Shown here piece by piece: positions 42,279 to 52,032 of a DNA stretch of 64,000 bases. The position numbers were made by a program, and so were the translations under genes. Within the stretch, counting starts at the first letter, position 1. Each line of letters starts with the position of its first letter. The notes beneath the pieces are model-generated. The model saw nothing but the letters and a program-made list of their open reading frames with translations. It was not told the origin of the DNA and made no database searches. Source of the DNA: Betaproteobacteria bacterium. GTDB taxonomy: Bacteria > Pseudomonadota > Gammaproteobacteria > Burkholderiales > SG8-41. The stretch spans positions 1 through 64,000 of the forward strand of contig VGID01000004.1 of NCBI GenBank assembly GCA_016868035.1. The letters are read 5' to 3'.

Positions 42279-42345
42279 ATGCAGCGCTACGACATCATCG
42301 TGGTTGGCAAGGGCAGCGCACTGCGACTCGGTGCCGCAGGGCGGC
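42279..42345 (+). pseudogene. N-terminal fragment of a TcuA-like flavoprotein gene
   Basis: ATG at 42279 reads MQRYDIIVVGKGSAL, paralogous to YDVIVIGKGNAAL at the start of the intact gene ~160 bp downstream. Confidence 0.65.
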
Positions 42346-42436
42346 CGAGTGCGGGAGCGGGGCGGAGTTGCCCGTCGTGAACAGCAGTCACAATGCCGGA
42401 GTGTTCGCATACGGCAAAAAAGAAAGACGACCGTAA

Positions 42437-43921
42437 GTGAGTGCCGAGTACGATGTAATAGTGATTGGCAAGGGCAACGCAGCGTTGTGTGCGGCGCTCG
42501 CCGCGCACGAGCAGGGCGCGCGGGTGGCGATGCTCGAGGCCGCGCCCGAGGAGGAATCGGGCGGCAACAGCCGCTTCGCGGGCGGGGTCATGCGCTTCGT
42601 CTATAACTCTGTCGAGGACCTGAGGCGGCTCACGGACCTCACGGATGAAGAGGCAAGGAACGCGGACTGGGGCAGCAATACCGCGCAGGAATTCTTCGAC
42701 GATCTCTTCCGCCTGACGAGCTACCGCACGGACCCCAACCTCTCGGAAGCACTGGTGACCCGCAGCTTCGAGACCATGGTGTGGCTGCGGTCCAAGGGCG
42801 CGCGCTTCGTGCCGAACTACGGCCGGCAGTCGGGTATCGTCGGTGGCAGGCGCAAGTTCTTCGGGCGCATGCCGATCGAGGTGTCAGGCGGGGGCCCTGG
42901 GCTGGTGCAGTACCTCACGCAGAACGCAGCGAGAAGCAACATCGACATCCACTACGAGACACGCGCGGTCTCCCTGCTCTACGACGGAGAGCGCGTCCGC
43001 GGCGTGCGGGCGAAGCAGCGCGGCAAACCCGTGGAATTCCACGGAAGATCGGTCGTGCTCGCGTGCGGGGGCTTCGAGGCCAATCCCGAATGGCGCACGC
43101 GCTATCTCGGCCCGGGCTGGGAACTCGCGAAGGTGCGCGGCACCCGCTTCAACATGGGCGACGGCTTGCGCATGGCGCTCGAGATCGGCGCATGCCCCCA
43201 CGGCAACTGGTCTGGCTGCCACGCCGTAGGCTGGGACCGCAACGCGCCCGAATTCGGGGATCTCTCCGTCGGAGACCAGTTCGAGAAGCACAGCTACATC
43301 TTCGGCATCCTGGTGAACGCTGCGGGCAGGCGTTTCGTGGACGAAGGGCTGGATTTCCACTCCTTCACCTACGCGAAGTACGGCGGCGAGGTGCTGAAGC
43401 AGGCCGGGCAGTTCGCGTGGCAGGTATTCGACGCTAAGGTGAAGGACATCCTGCGCCCGGAATACCGCATCAAGCTCGTCACCAAGGCGACCGCCAATTC
43501 ACTGGAAGAGCTCGCCGGGAAGCTTGAAGGCGTGGATCCGCAGGGCTTCCTCGAGACCGTGCGCGAATTCAACACCGCGGTCCGCACCGATGTCCCGTTC
43601 AACCACACCGTAAAGGACGGCCGGTGCACCGTGGGAATCGAGCCGCCGAAATCGAACTGGGCGCAAGCGCTCGACACGCCGCCGTTCGACGCCTACGCGA
43701 CCACCTGCGGCATCACCTTCACCTTCGGGGGGCTGCGCATCGACCACGAGAGCGGAGAGGTGCTCGATCTCAATTTCGACCCGATACCCGGGCTCTATTG
43801 CGCGGGGGAAATGGTGGGCGGGCTCTTCTACTTCAATTACCCGAGCGGCACCGGGCTCGTCTCGGGCGCGGTGTTCGGCCGAATCGCCGGCACCGCCGCC
43901 GGCAAAGCCGCCAAAAGCTGA
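42437..43921 (+). CDS. FAD-dependent tricarballylate dehydrogenase-like (TcuA/fumarate reductase flavoprotein family)
   Basis: YDVIVIGKGNAALCAALAAHEQGARVAMLEAAPEEESGGNSRFAGGVMRF. Confidence 0.83.
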   Translation: MSAEYDVIVIGKGNAALCAALAAHEQGARVAMLEAAPEEESGGNSRFAGGVMRFVYNSVEDLRRLTDLTDEEARNADWGSNTAQEFFDDLFRLTSYRTDPNLSEALVTRSFETMVWLRSKGARFVPNYGRQSGIVGGRRKFFGRMPIEVSGGGPGLVQYLTQNAARSNIDIHYETRAVSLLYDGERVRGVRAKQRGKPVEFHGRSVVLACGGFEANPEWRTRYLGPGWELAKVRGTRFNMGDGLRMALEIGACPHGNWSGCHAVGWDRNAPEFGDLSVGDQFEKHSYIFGILVNAAGRRFVDEGLDFHSFTYAKYGGEVLKQAGQFAWQVFDAKVKDILRPEYRIKLVTKATANSLEELAGKLEGVDPQGFLETVREFNTAVRTDVPFNHTVKDGRCTVGIEPPKSNWAQALDTPPFDAYATTCGITFTFGGLRIDHESGEVLDLNFDPIPGLYCAGEMVGGLFYFNYPSGTGLVSGAVFGRIAGTAAGKAAKS

Positions 43922-44048
43922 AAATTCTCGAAACACGAAGGATGCAAAGGATACAAACAAATCATTTGTTAATCGTCATCCAGTTGAAACCTTCGTGTCC
44001 CTAGTTTCTTTTTTTCTGGATAAATGGGTCCGGATTCGCTTTATTGCC

Positions 44049-44110
44049 ATATGAAACGTGAACCCGGCCCCATTTACTAATATGAAACGTGAACCCGGCC
44101 CCATTTACTA
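44049..44110 (+). repeat. Two exact tandem copies of a 31-bp unit
   Basis: atatgaaacgtgaacccggccccatttacta x2; preceded by degenerate inverted copy taaatgggtccggattcgcttt. Confidence 0.9.
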
Positions 44111-44378
44111 GAACCTATTTCATATATAGGCACGTGTGCGACGGAGGCGATGTGGGCGCAGTTCGAGGAGGAGGGCCCGAAGGAATATGTCGATATTTCG
44201 AGGGTCCCCGACGAAGAAATGCGCCCAGATCGCCCCGTCCCTGCGGGTTGCGGCCAGGACGGCCGGCTGCGTCGTTGCCCTCCTGGACCATATCGACATA
44301 TGGCCTTCGTCGGGCGCCTTGCATCCGGTCCGTCCTGGCCGCAACGCATCACGCGCCTATATATGAAATAGGTTCTAG
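44108..44378. mobile_element. MITE-like palindromic element, copy 2
   Basis: CTAG-AACCTATTTCATATATAGG...CCTATATATGAAATAGGTT-CTAG; internal perfect arms gcggccaggacgg/ccgtcctggccgc; hairpins ccatat-cgac-atatgg and aatat-gtcg-atatt. Confidence 0.8.
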
Positions 44379-45727
44379 CGAAACTCGAGCAGCGAGAGCA
44401 GCTCGCCGACGTCGGAGAGCTCGTCGAGCACCCACGCTTTTGCCAGTATCGCATCAATTTGCGCCGCCGCCAGCGCCCCGCTCCCCAATTTCCGGAACTT
44501 CTGCTCGAGCTCCTGATCGGTGAGCGGGCGCCTCGCGTGACCCTTGAAGTAGCGCGCTTCAGCCGTCCTCTTGCCTCCCCCGCGCAGCGCAAGCTCGATG
44601 CGGCACGGCCACTCGTGTGGATGCGCGTGCGTGAACTGCGGATCCTCCCGGATCGTCGTGCCCCCGACCAGTGCGCGGATGCGCGGATCCCGGATGCGCT
44701 CATCGGAGAAGCTCGCCGCCGTGACGCGGCCGTCCAGCAACGCCGCGGCCACGCAATAAGGAATGCTGTGATCGGCGGTTTCACGCGTCGCGGGCTGCCA
44801 CAGCGCATTGTTCCGGTCTGCGTAGCGTTCCGAGACCCAGTAGGTGTCGATCGCGATCGCCTCGATCGCTCCAGGGGCAGCCTGACCGTGCAGCTCGAGC
44901 GCGACCGTGATCGGAGTCTGCGCGTGAATCACCGCCGGAAAGCACTTGATGTGCGCCTCGTTGATCCGATACGGCCCGCCGCGGCCGCCATACGGTTGCC
45001 ACTGGAATTTCCCGAGCGCGCGCCACAGGCCCCACTTGCCCTCGATCGCCTGCCCGGGGCCGGTGAGCCCTGCCCTCGCGAGCAACGCGGCGAAGACGCC
45101 GTTGCGCGAGGCATTCGCCGCTGCACAGCCCTTCCACATCGAGAGCTCCCCGGTGCGCGTCTGCTCGAGGGTCATGTTCGGGACTACCGCGAGTGCGATC
45201 GCATTTCGCATTTCCTCGCGCGAGAACCCGAGCAGCTTTCCCGCACCGACCGCGCCGGCGATCGCTCCGTAGGTCGAGTGGTCCCAGCCCTGGTCGCGCG
45301 GCACCGCATCCAGGAAGTTGCAGAATACCTCGTAGGCGAGCACCGCCGCCGTCGCCACCGAGCGGCCGTCGGCTCGCACCGTCTCGCCCGCCGCGAGCAC
45401 CGCCGCGAAAATATCGCTCGGATGCCCTGGCGACTTCACCATGTAGGTATCGTTGTAATCGAGGTAACGAATCGCGACGCCGTTGGCGAACGCGGCGAGT
45501 TCCGGAGACGACAACTCGAGTGTCCCGAGAATGCGCGCCGGCGGATCGCCGACGACGCGCCGGGCGATTGCACGCGCGATGGCTGCCGGCTCGGAGTTGA
45601 AGCCACCGGCCGCGCAGCCGAGCGTGTCCACGAGCTTGCGCTTGCACTCGTGCACCGTGTCTGCCGGCAACTCCTCGTAGCGCAGGCTCACTGCATAGTC
45701 CGCCAGCCGCTCGATCATCGAGTCCAT
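44375..45727 (-). CDS. MmgE/PrpD family protein
   Basis: AAGGFNSEPAAIARAIARRVVGDPPARILGT; NGVAIRYLDYNDTYMVKSPGHPSDIFAAVLA. TAG stop formed at the MITE boundary. Confidence 0.87.
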   Translation of the reverse strand: MDSMIERLADYAVSLRYEELPADTVHECKRKLVDTLGCAAGGFNSEPAAIARAIARRVVGDPPARILGTLELSSPELAAFANGVAIRYLDYNDTYMVKSPGHPSDIFAAVLAAGETVRADGRSVATAAVLAYEVFCNFLDAVPRDQGWDHSTYGAIAGAVGAGKLLGFSREEMRNAIALAVVPNMTLEQTRTGELSMWKGCAAANASRNGVFAALLARAGLTGPGQAIEGKWGLWRALGKFQWQPYGGRGGPYRINEAHIKCFPAVIHAQTPITVALELHGQAAPGAIEAIAIDTYWVSERYADRNNALWQPATRETADHSIPYCVAAALLDGRVTAASFSDERIRDPRIRALVGGTTIREDPQFTHAHPHEWPCRIELALRGGGKRTAEARYFKGHARRPLTDQELEQKFRKLGSGALAAAQIDAILAKAWVLDELSDVGELLSLLEFR

Positions 45728-45862
45728 GGAATTTCCTTTTCTAGCAGCCTGTCGGATTGGGTCCCATGAACGATCGGTGTGAACGCATGGGTAGTCGCTC
45801 CGGGTTAGCGCCGAGCCGACAGGCCGAATGACGGCAACTCCTCGCAATCCGTCGTTCAATTT

Positions 45863-45897
45863 AGCAGCTTGTCGGGATGAAAGCCCGACAAGCTGCC
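45863..45897. repeat. REP-like hairpin
   Basis: gcagcttgtcggg-atgaaag-cccgacaagctgc; related half-sites tagcagcctgtcgg / ccgacaggc at ~45750-45825. Confidence 0.75.
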
Positions 45898-46034
45898 AGC
45901 ACGGAGTAGAATACGACCGTCAGCGCGGCATGCGCGTGGCTTCCTCGTCGCACGACGGCTGATGCGGGGAGTGCCTGATGCAGTCACCCGCGTACCGTGC
46001 AAGAACCAGTCACGCAGCAAACAGGGAGGACATC

Positions 46035-46997
46035 ATGAGAGCCTCGCATGCGGCAGTCTTGCTGGCGCTTGCCGGTTACAGCGGGCTTGCTGTTGCGCAA
46101 GCGTACCCCCTCAAGCCGATCCGCGTGGTGGTACCGTTCCCGCCCGCCGGCGCGGCCGATATCCTCGCGCGCACCATCGGGCAAAAGCTCACCGAGGCGT
46201 GGGGCCAGCAGGTTGTGGTGGACAATCGCCCGGGCGCCGGCGGCAACATCGGTGCGGACATCGTCGCCAAGGCAACCCCGGACGGCTACACGCTGCTGAT
46301 GGCGGCCGCCACCACGCATGCAGTGAGCGTGACGCTTTATTCCAAGCTCCCCTACCATTTCCAGAACGACCTCGCGCCGGTCAGCTTGACCGCGAACATC
46401 TCGCACATTCTCCTCACGCATCCCTCGCTGCCGGTAAAGTCGGTCAGGGACCTGGTCGGGCTCGCGAAGTCGCGCCCGAACCAGCTCAACTGGGGCCTTC
46501 AGGGTAACGGCACCCTGTCGCACCTCGAGACCGAGCTCTTCAGGGAGCTCTCGAAGATCCAGATCCAGATGGTTCCTTACAAGGGCAGCGCGCCCGGGCT
46601 GACCGACCTCATCGCGGGCAACATACAGGTCTTCTTCGACAGCATTCCCCCGGCGCTCCCGCACGTGCAGTCCGGCCGGCTGCGCGGCATCGCGGTAGCC
46701 GGCTCCAAGCGCTCGCCTGCGGTGCCGGAGCTGCCGACCATCGGCGAAACCCTGAAGGGATTCGTGGCCGACAACTGGTTCGGCGTGATGGCCCCCGCCG
46801 GAACGCCGAAGGACGTCGTCGGCAAACTGAATGGCGAGATCGTGAGAATCCTCTCGGATCGCGAAATCCAGAAGCTCATGCTCGCGCGCGGCGCGGCGTT
46901 GCAGGCAAGCACCCCGGAGCAGTTCTCCGCGGTGATCAAATCCGACATCGAGAAATGGGGGCGCGTCGTGAAGAGCTCCGGCGCGCGCGTGGAATGA
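46035..46997 (+). CDS. Tripartite tricarboxylate transporter substrate-binding protein (Bug/TctC family)
   Basis: YPLKPIRVVVPFPPAGAADILARTIGQKLTEAWGQQVVVDNRPGAGGNIGADIVAKATPDGYTLL. Confidence 0.93.
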   Translation: MRASHAAVLLALAGYSGLAVAQAYPLKPIRVVVPFPPAGAADILARTIGQKLTEAWGQQVVVDNRPGAGGNIGADIVAKATPDGYTLLMAAATTHAVSVTLYSKLPYHFQNDLAPVSLTANISHILLTHPSLPVKSVRDLVGLAKSRPNQLNWGLQGNGTLSHLETELFRELSKIQIQMVPYKGSAPGLTDLIAGNIQVFFDSIPPALPHVQSGRLRGIAVAGSKRSPAVPELPTIGETLKGFVADNWFGVMAPAGTPKDVVGKLNGEIVRILSDREIQKLMLARGAALQASTPEQFSAVIKSDIEKWGRVVKSSGARVE

Positions 46998-47044
46998 CGG
47001 AGCCCCCGCGGGCAGGATGCGGACCGCGGCGGCGCGGTTGAGCC

Positions 47045-48298
47045 ATGCGAGAGGACGCGCAGCACGCGCTCGCGCAGGTTGACGAGGCCCGCCTGTGGCG
47101 CCGGCACGTGGAAATGGCGCGTATCGGCGCCATTCCGAACAACGGCGTGAACCGCGCCGCGCTCTCGGACGAGGACATCGCGGCGAGAACGCTGCTCATC
47201 TCGTGGGCGCGCGCACGCAACTTCGGCGTGAGCGTGGACGGCATCGGCAACCTGTTCCTGCGGCGCGAGGGACGCGACGCCGTCGCCGCGCCGGTCATGA
47301 CCGGCAGCCACATGGACAGCCAGCCGCGCGGCGGGCGTTTCGACGGCATCTACGGCGTGCTTGCGGGCCTCGAAGCGCTGGAGGCGATCGATGCGGCGGG
47401 CCTGGAAACACAGCGGCCCATCGAGGTGGTCGCGTGGACCAACGAGGAGGGCGGGCGCTTCCCCCCGTGCACGATGGGATCGGCGGTCCACACCGGAGCG
47501 CGCGCGCTCGAGGACTTCCTGGAGGTGAAGGACAACGACGGGATCGTCCTGAAGGACGCGCTCGCGCGCACGCTCGCGGCAACGCCGGATGCGGGCGCTC
47601 GCGCGTTCGGCTCCCCCGCCGCTGCCTACATCGAAGCACACATCGAGCAGGGCCCCCGACTCGAACTTGAAGGAAAGACCATCGGAGTCGTCACCGGCAT
47701 CCAGGGTCTGCGCTGGTTCAACATCGAAGTTTCCGGAAAAACCGATCATGCCGGCACCACGCCGCTGAAGCTGCGCAAGGACGCGCTGCGCGACGCCATT
47801 GCCATCATCAACGCGCTGCACGAACTCACGCGCGACGACTCCGATACCCTGCGCTTCACTGTGGGACGCATGCTGGTCACTCCCAACTCCCCGAATTCCG
47901 TTGCCAGCCACGTGCTTTTCTCCGTGGACCTGCGCCATCCCGACCGGGCGACCATAGACCGGCTCGGCCAGGCGGTCGAGCCCGCCGCGCGCGCGGCAGC
48001 CCGGCAGTGCAGCGTGAAAGTGACACCGACGTTGCATGACGATCCCCGCGTGTTCGACCCCGGCGTGGTGGACATCGTCGAGGCATGCGCGCGGGAGTTG
48101 GCCCTTCCCTGCATGCGGCTCGCCTCGGGAGCCAGCCACGACGCGATGTACATGGCACGGGTATGTCCGACTGGCATGATCTTCGTGCCGTGCGAGAACG
48201 GCGTGAGCCACAACGAGGCCGAAAACGCCAAGCCGGGGGACCTCGCCGCAGGCGCGCGCGTGCTCACGGCCGTCCTGCTCGAGCTCGCCGGCCGCTAG
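47045..48298 (+). CDS. Zn-dependent amidohydrolase (N-carbamoyl amino acid/allantoate amidohydrolase family)
   Basis: VMTGSHMDSQPRGGRFDGIYGVLAGLEALEAI; EVVAWTNEEGGRFPPCTMGS. Confidence 0.9.
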   Translation: MREDAQHALAQVDEARLWRRHVEMARIGAIPNNGVNRAALSDEDIAARTLLISWARARNFGVSVDGIGNLFLRREGRDAVAAPVMTGSHMDSQPRGGRFDGIYGVLAGLEALEAIDAAGLETQRPIEVVAWTNEEGGRFPPCTMGSAVHTGARALEDFLEVKDNDGIVLKDALARTLAATPDAGARAFGSPAAAYIEAHIEQGPRLELEGKTIGVVTGIQGLRWFNIEVSGKTDHAGTTPLKLRKDALRDAIAIINALHELTRDDSDTLRFTVGRMLVTPNSPNSVASHVLFSVDLRHPDRATIDRLGQAVEPAARAAARQCSVKVTPTLHDDPRVFDPGVVDIVEACARELALPCMRLASGASHDAMYMARVCPTGMIFVPCENGVSHNEAENAKPGDLAAGARVLTAVLLELAGR

Positions 48299-48334
48299 AC
48301 GCGCCGGCATGCAAGCTGGCAACCGGTAATCCCT

Positions 48335-48934
48335 GTGATGCCGAAATCGCGCCTGCTGATCGCACTCATCGCGCTGGCGTGCCTCGCCGCCGGCCTTGTA
48401 GCCATGCTCGCCGCGCTCGATGTCATTCCGAGCCCGGGTTTCGACTTCCGAGTTTCGCGCTGGGTGGTGTTCGTGGCCGGAAGCCTGTTCGTCGTGATCG
48501 GGATGTGGCTGCTCATACACGCGATCGCCCACGATGTGGCGGCGTACGAGCTGGGATCCGCGGTGGGCCTGTCGGTCATGCTCGTGCTCGCGGCAATTGC
48601 GAACTGGGTGGCGTTCGGACCCGGGGTGCGCCAGGGCTGCACAGGGGATCTCTGGAGCCTCGGTTTCGCCTCGACGCGCGCCGTCGCGGATCTCGAGTGC
48701 CGCATCGTCTTCGGCTACGGAGCCGCATTCATCGACCTGTTCCTGTTGCGCGCCTTCGCGGGATGGCTGGGCCACCACGAGTTCCGCGACAGCAGCAGCG
48801 TTCGCGCGCTCGAGAAAGTCTCCGAGTGGGGCATCAGCCTGCTGCTGCTGCCGCTCGTCGCAATCGCCTTTCTTCTGCACGTCATCCACGAAGCCGGGGC
48901 GACGGCGTGGAACAGGCTGCGGGGAAAAAAGTGA
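48335..48934 (+). CDS. Membrane protein of unknown function
   Basis: Multiple hydrophobic segments; no family recognised. Confidence 0.55.
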   Translation: MMPKSRLLIALIALACLAAGLVAMLAALDVIPSPGFDFRVSRWVVFVAGSLFVVIGMWLLIHAIAHDVAAYELGSAVGLSVMLVLAAIANWVAFGPGVRQGCTGDLWSLGFASTRAVADLECRIVFGYGAAFIDLFLLRAFAGWLGHHEFRDSSSVRALEKVSEWGISLLLLPLVAIAFLLHVIHEAGATAWNRLRGKK

Positions 48935-48982
48935 GGAAGTGACGAAGCGGCGGGGTGACGGAGTGACCAACGCGGACGGGCA

Positions 48983-49852
48983 CTACTGGAAGCGCACGGA
49001 TACGGAGGGATTGCCCGCCAGCCCTTCGTAGCGCACCGTCACCACGAGCCCCGCTTTCGGCGGCATCGGCGGCGTGAAAGTGCCCAGACTCAGCACGTCG
49101 CCAGATTTCAGCCGAACGCCCGACTTGGCAAGATCCTCCACCAGCCACAACACCGCGTTGAGCGGATGCTCGAGGATCGCCGCGCCCTTCCCGCTCGCGA
49201 GCTCCTTGCCCGACTGGTCGGTCACCACCACGCGCATCGAGGCGAGCGCCGCTGCAAACCGGTCGGTTGCCTCGACCGGAACGCCCTTGCCCACCACCCC
49301 GCGCCGTGCCCCGACATTGATGAGCACGGCGAGCGATGCGGTCATCTTTTCGCCTTCCGCGAGCATGAGATCGGGCAGTTCGATGAACGGGATCACGCGA
49401 GCGAGCGATCTCAGCGCGTCGAGATGGGTCTTTGCCTTGTTGATCGCGGCATCCTTCACCTCGACCAGGAGATCGGCCTCGTATACCGGGCGCGCGCCGA
49501 AGCTCGCCGGCACCTCCGCACCGTCGGCGAGCAGCATTTTCTCCATCAGCACGCCCCGGACCGGGCTCGAAATCCCGAGCTTCTCCTGGATCGCCTTGTT
49601 GGTGAGCCCCGCCTTGTACCCGACGATCCGGCCCTGGGTGAGCTGCAGCGCCTCGACGAGGCGCTTGCGCCCGCATTCTGCGTCGCGCATGGACAGCCCG
49701 GGGGACAGCCCCCGCAGCGATTCCCGCTCGTCCCATGCGCGGGCGATGGCGGCAATTCGCTCGTGGCTCGGGCACGCGGCGGCGGCCAAGCCGGGCCATG
49801 CCAGCCCGGCTGTCAACGCAAGTATGCGCAGGATCGTTATGGACGCGGTCAT
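48983..49852 (-). CDS. Exported fumarylacetoacetate hydrolase/hydratase-fold protein
   Basis: MTASITILRILALTAGLAWPGLAAAACPS signal peptide; GRIVGYKAGLTNKAIQEKLGISSPVRGVLMEKML. Confidence 0.72.
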   Translation of the reverse strand: MTASITILRILALTAGLAWPGLAAAACPSHERIAAIARAWDERESLRGLSPGLSMRDAECGRKRLVEALQLTQGRIVGYKAGLTNKAIQEKLGISSPVRGVLMEKMLLADGAEVPASFGARPVYEADLLVEVKDAAINKAKTHLDALRSLARVIPFIELPDLMLAEGEKMTASLAVLINVGARRGVVGKGVPVEATDRFAAALASMRVVVTDQSGKELASGKGAAILEHPLNAVLWLVEDLAKSGVRLKSGDVLSLGTFTPPMPPKAGLVVTVRYEGLAGNPSVSVRFQ

Positions 49853-49954
49853 TTGCGGGCGGCGCGGAGCCGCGCTGCCGGTATAATACGCGCCCTTGCG
49901 TGCCTCGTGCACTCGACGCACCAAGCATGGCGTAGGCGAAACTCGGCGCACGAT

Positions 49955-50006
49955 CTACGGTTCACGACACTCGGATCACGGTTCACGACTCACGACTCAC
50001 GGTTTC
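49955..50006 (+). repeat. Short-tandem-repeat arm, left of inverted pair
   Basis: acggttcacgacactcggatcacggttcacgactcacgactcacggtttc. Confidence 0.85.
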
Positions 50007-50010
50007 TTAG

Positions 50011-52032
50011 ATGCTCCTCTACGCACTCACTATCTTCACGAGCGCGTTTCTCCTGTTCCTGGTCCAGCCGATCATGGCAAAGCAGATCCTGCCGTGGTTC
50101 GGCGGGTCCGCGGCAGTGTGGACGACTTGCCTCGTCTTCTTTCAGTTCCTGCTGCTCGCGGGCTACGCCTACTCCGACTGGACCACGCGCCGCCTCGCGG
50201 CGCGGATGCAGGTCGGGCTGCACGTGGCGCTGCTCGCGCTGAGCCTCGTTTTGCTTCCCATCATCGCCGATGCGGCCTGGAAGCCGGACGGTGACGACGA
50301 CCCCACGTGGCGCATCCTCGCGCTGCTCACGCTGACGATCGGGCTTCCGTACTTTCTGCTCTCCACGACCGGGCCGCTGGTGCAGGCCTGGTTCGCGCGC
50401 ACTTTCCCCGCAGGAACGGTCTACCGCCTCTTCGCGCTCTCCAATTTCGGCTCGTTGCTGGCGCTCGTCTCCTATCCATTCGTCGTCGAGCCCTGGATCA
50501 CCACGCTGCAGCAGTCCTGGATATGGAGCGGCGCTTATGCCACGTTCGTCGTGCTTTGCATCGGCTCGGCGCTCTACAGCGTATGCGCGTTGCCGCGCAC
50601 GGTGCCGACGGTCGATGCGGTCGCCGCGGCGAACGGGAGCCCCGCGCCGCGGCCCGGCGACTACGCGATGTGGCTGCTGCTCTCCGCGATGGGCTCGTTC
50701 ATGCTGCTCGCGGTGACGAATCACATCACCCACGACGTGGCCTCGGTGCCGTTCCTCTGGATCCTGCCGCTCACGCTCTATCTCCTCACCTTCATCCTGT
50801 GCTTCGAGGGCCGCGGCTGGTATCAGCGCCACATTTTCCTCGGGCCGCTGCTCGTCATCGTCGGCGCCATGGCGTGGGGCCTGCACGCCGAGCGCGGCGT
50901 CATGGACATCAAGGAGGCGATTCCGCTCTACTCGATCGGGCTGTTCGTGATGTGCATGTTCTTCCACGGCGAGCTCTCGGCGATCAAGCCCGCGCCGCGC
51001 TACCTCACCGGCTTCTACCTGATGGTTTCGCTCGGGGGCGCATTGGGTGGCGTGTCGGTCGGCCTGGTCGCCTCGCGGGTCTTCAACACCTACTACGAGT
51101 TCGGCATCGGGCTCGTGGTCACGCTGCTGCTCGCGGCCTATGCCACGCGCGCCATGCGCCCCGTCGTGCCAATGCTCGCGATCGCGGCAGTCGGATTTGC
51201 GGGCTACAACGTCTATCACTATATCGAGATGCTTTCGAAGGACGCGCGCGTGATGACGCGCAACTTCTACGGCACGCTGCGGGTGAAGGACGTCGGAGCC
51301 GAGACCGAGCGCGACGCGGTGCGCCGGCTCATGCACGGCGTGATCATGCACGGGGAGCAGTTTCTCGCACCGGAACGGCGCAGCCAGCCGACCACCTACT
51401 ACGGCGAGAGCTCCGGAATCGGCCGGGCCATCAAGCTCGTCAACACCCCCTCCGTCCGCGTCGGCGTCGTGGGTCTCGGCACCGGAACGCTCGCCACCTA
51501 CGGCCGCCCGGGTGATGTCTACCGTTTCTACGAGATCAACAGCGAAGTGGTCGACATCGCGCGTCGCGAGTTCACGTTCCTGAGCGACACCCGCGCGACG
51601 ATCGAGACCGTGCTCGGCGACGCCCGGCTCGTGATGGAGCGCGAGCCTCCGCAGAATTACGATCTGTTGGTGATCGACGCCTTCTCGAGCGACTCGATCC
51701 CTGTCCACCTGCTCACGCGCGAGGCGATGGCGGTATATCTCAAGCACATCAAGCCTCAAGGCGTGATCGCGCTCCACGTCACGAACCGCTTCCTTATGTT
51801 GGCACCGGTGGTCAAGCGCATCGCCGACGAATACGGGCTGCACGCCGCGCTCATCACCGACGAAGCGGAGGACAACAGCGACCTCTCCCGGACCGACTGG
51901 GTGCTGGTTTCCCGCGACAAGGCCTTGCTCTCCCGCCCCGAGATCGCGAAATACGCAAGCGAGATCGAGAACATTCCCCGGCTGCGCGTGTGGACGGACG
52001 ATTACAATAATCTGTTCAAGATATTAAAATGA
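50011..52032 (+). CDS. Fused MFS/spermidine synthase-like membrane protein
   Basis: Multispanning N-half; C-half VGVVGLGTGTLATYGRPGDVYRFYEINSEVVDIARREFTFLSD and YDLLVIDAFSSDSIPVHLLTREAMAVYLKHIKPQGVIALHVTNRF. Confidence 0.87.
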   Translation: MLLYALTIFTSAFLLFLVQPIMAKQILPWFGGSAAVWTTCLVFFQFLLLAGYAYSDWTTRRLAARMQVGLHVALLALSLVLLPIIADAAWKPDGDDDPTWRILALLTLTIGLPYFLLSTTGPLVQAWFARTFPAGTVYRLFALSNFGSLLALVSYPFVVEPWITTLQQSWIWSGAYATFVVLCIGSALYSVCALPRTVPTVDAVAAANGSPAPRPGDYAMWLLLSAMGSFMLLAVTNHITHDVASVPFLWILPLTLYLLTFILCFEGRGWYQRHIFLGPLLVIVGAMAWGLHAERGVMDIKEAIPLYSIGLFVMCMFFHGELSAIKPAPRYLTGFYLMVSLGGALGGVSVGLVASRVFNTYYEFGIGLVVTLLLAAYATRAMRPVVPMLAIAAVGFAGYNVYHYIEMLSKDARVMTRNFYGTLRVKDVGAETERDAVRRLMHGVIMHGEQFLAPERRSQPTTYYGESSGIGRAIKLVNTPSVRVGVVGLGTGTLATYGRPGDVYRFYEINSEVVDIARREFTFLSDTRATIETVLGDARLVMEREPPQNYDLLVIDAFSSDSIPVHLLTREAMAVYLKHIKPQGVIALHVTNRFLMLAPVVKRIADEYGLHAALITDEAEDNSDLSRTDWVLVSRDKALLSRPEIAKYASEIENIPRLRVWTDDYNNLFKILK

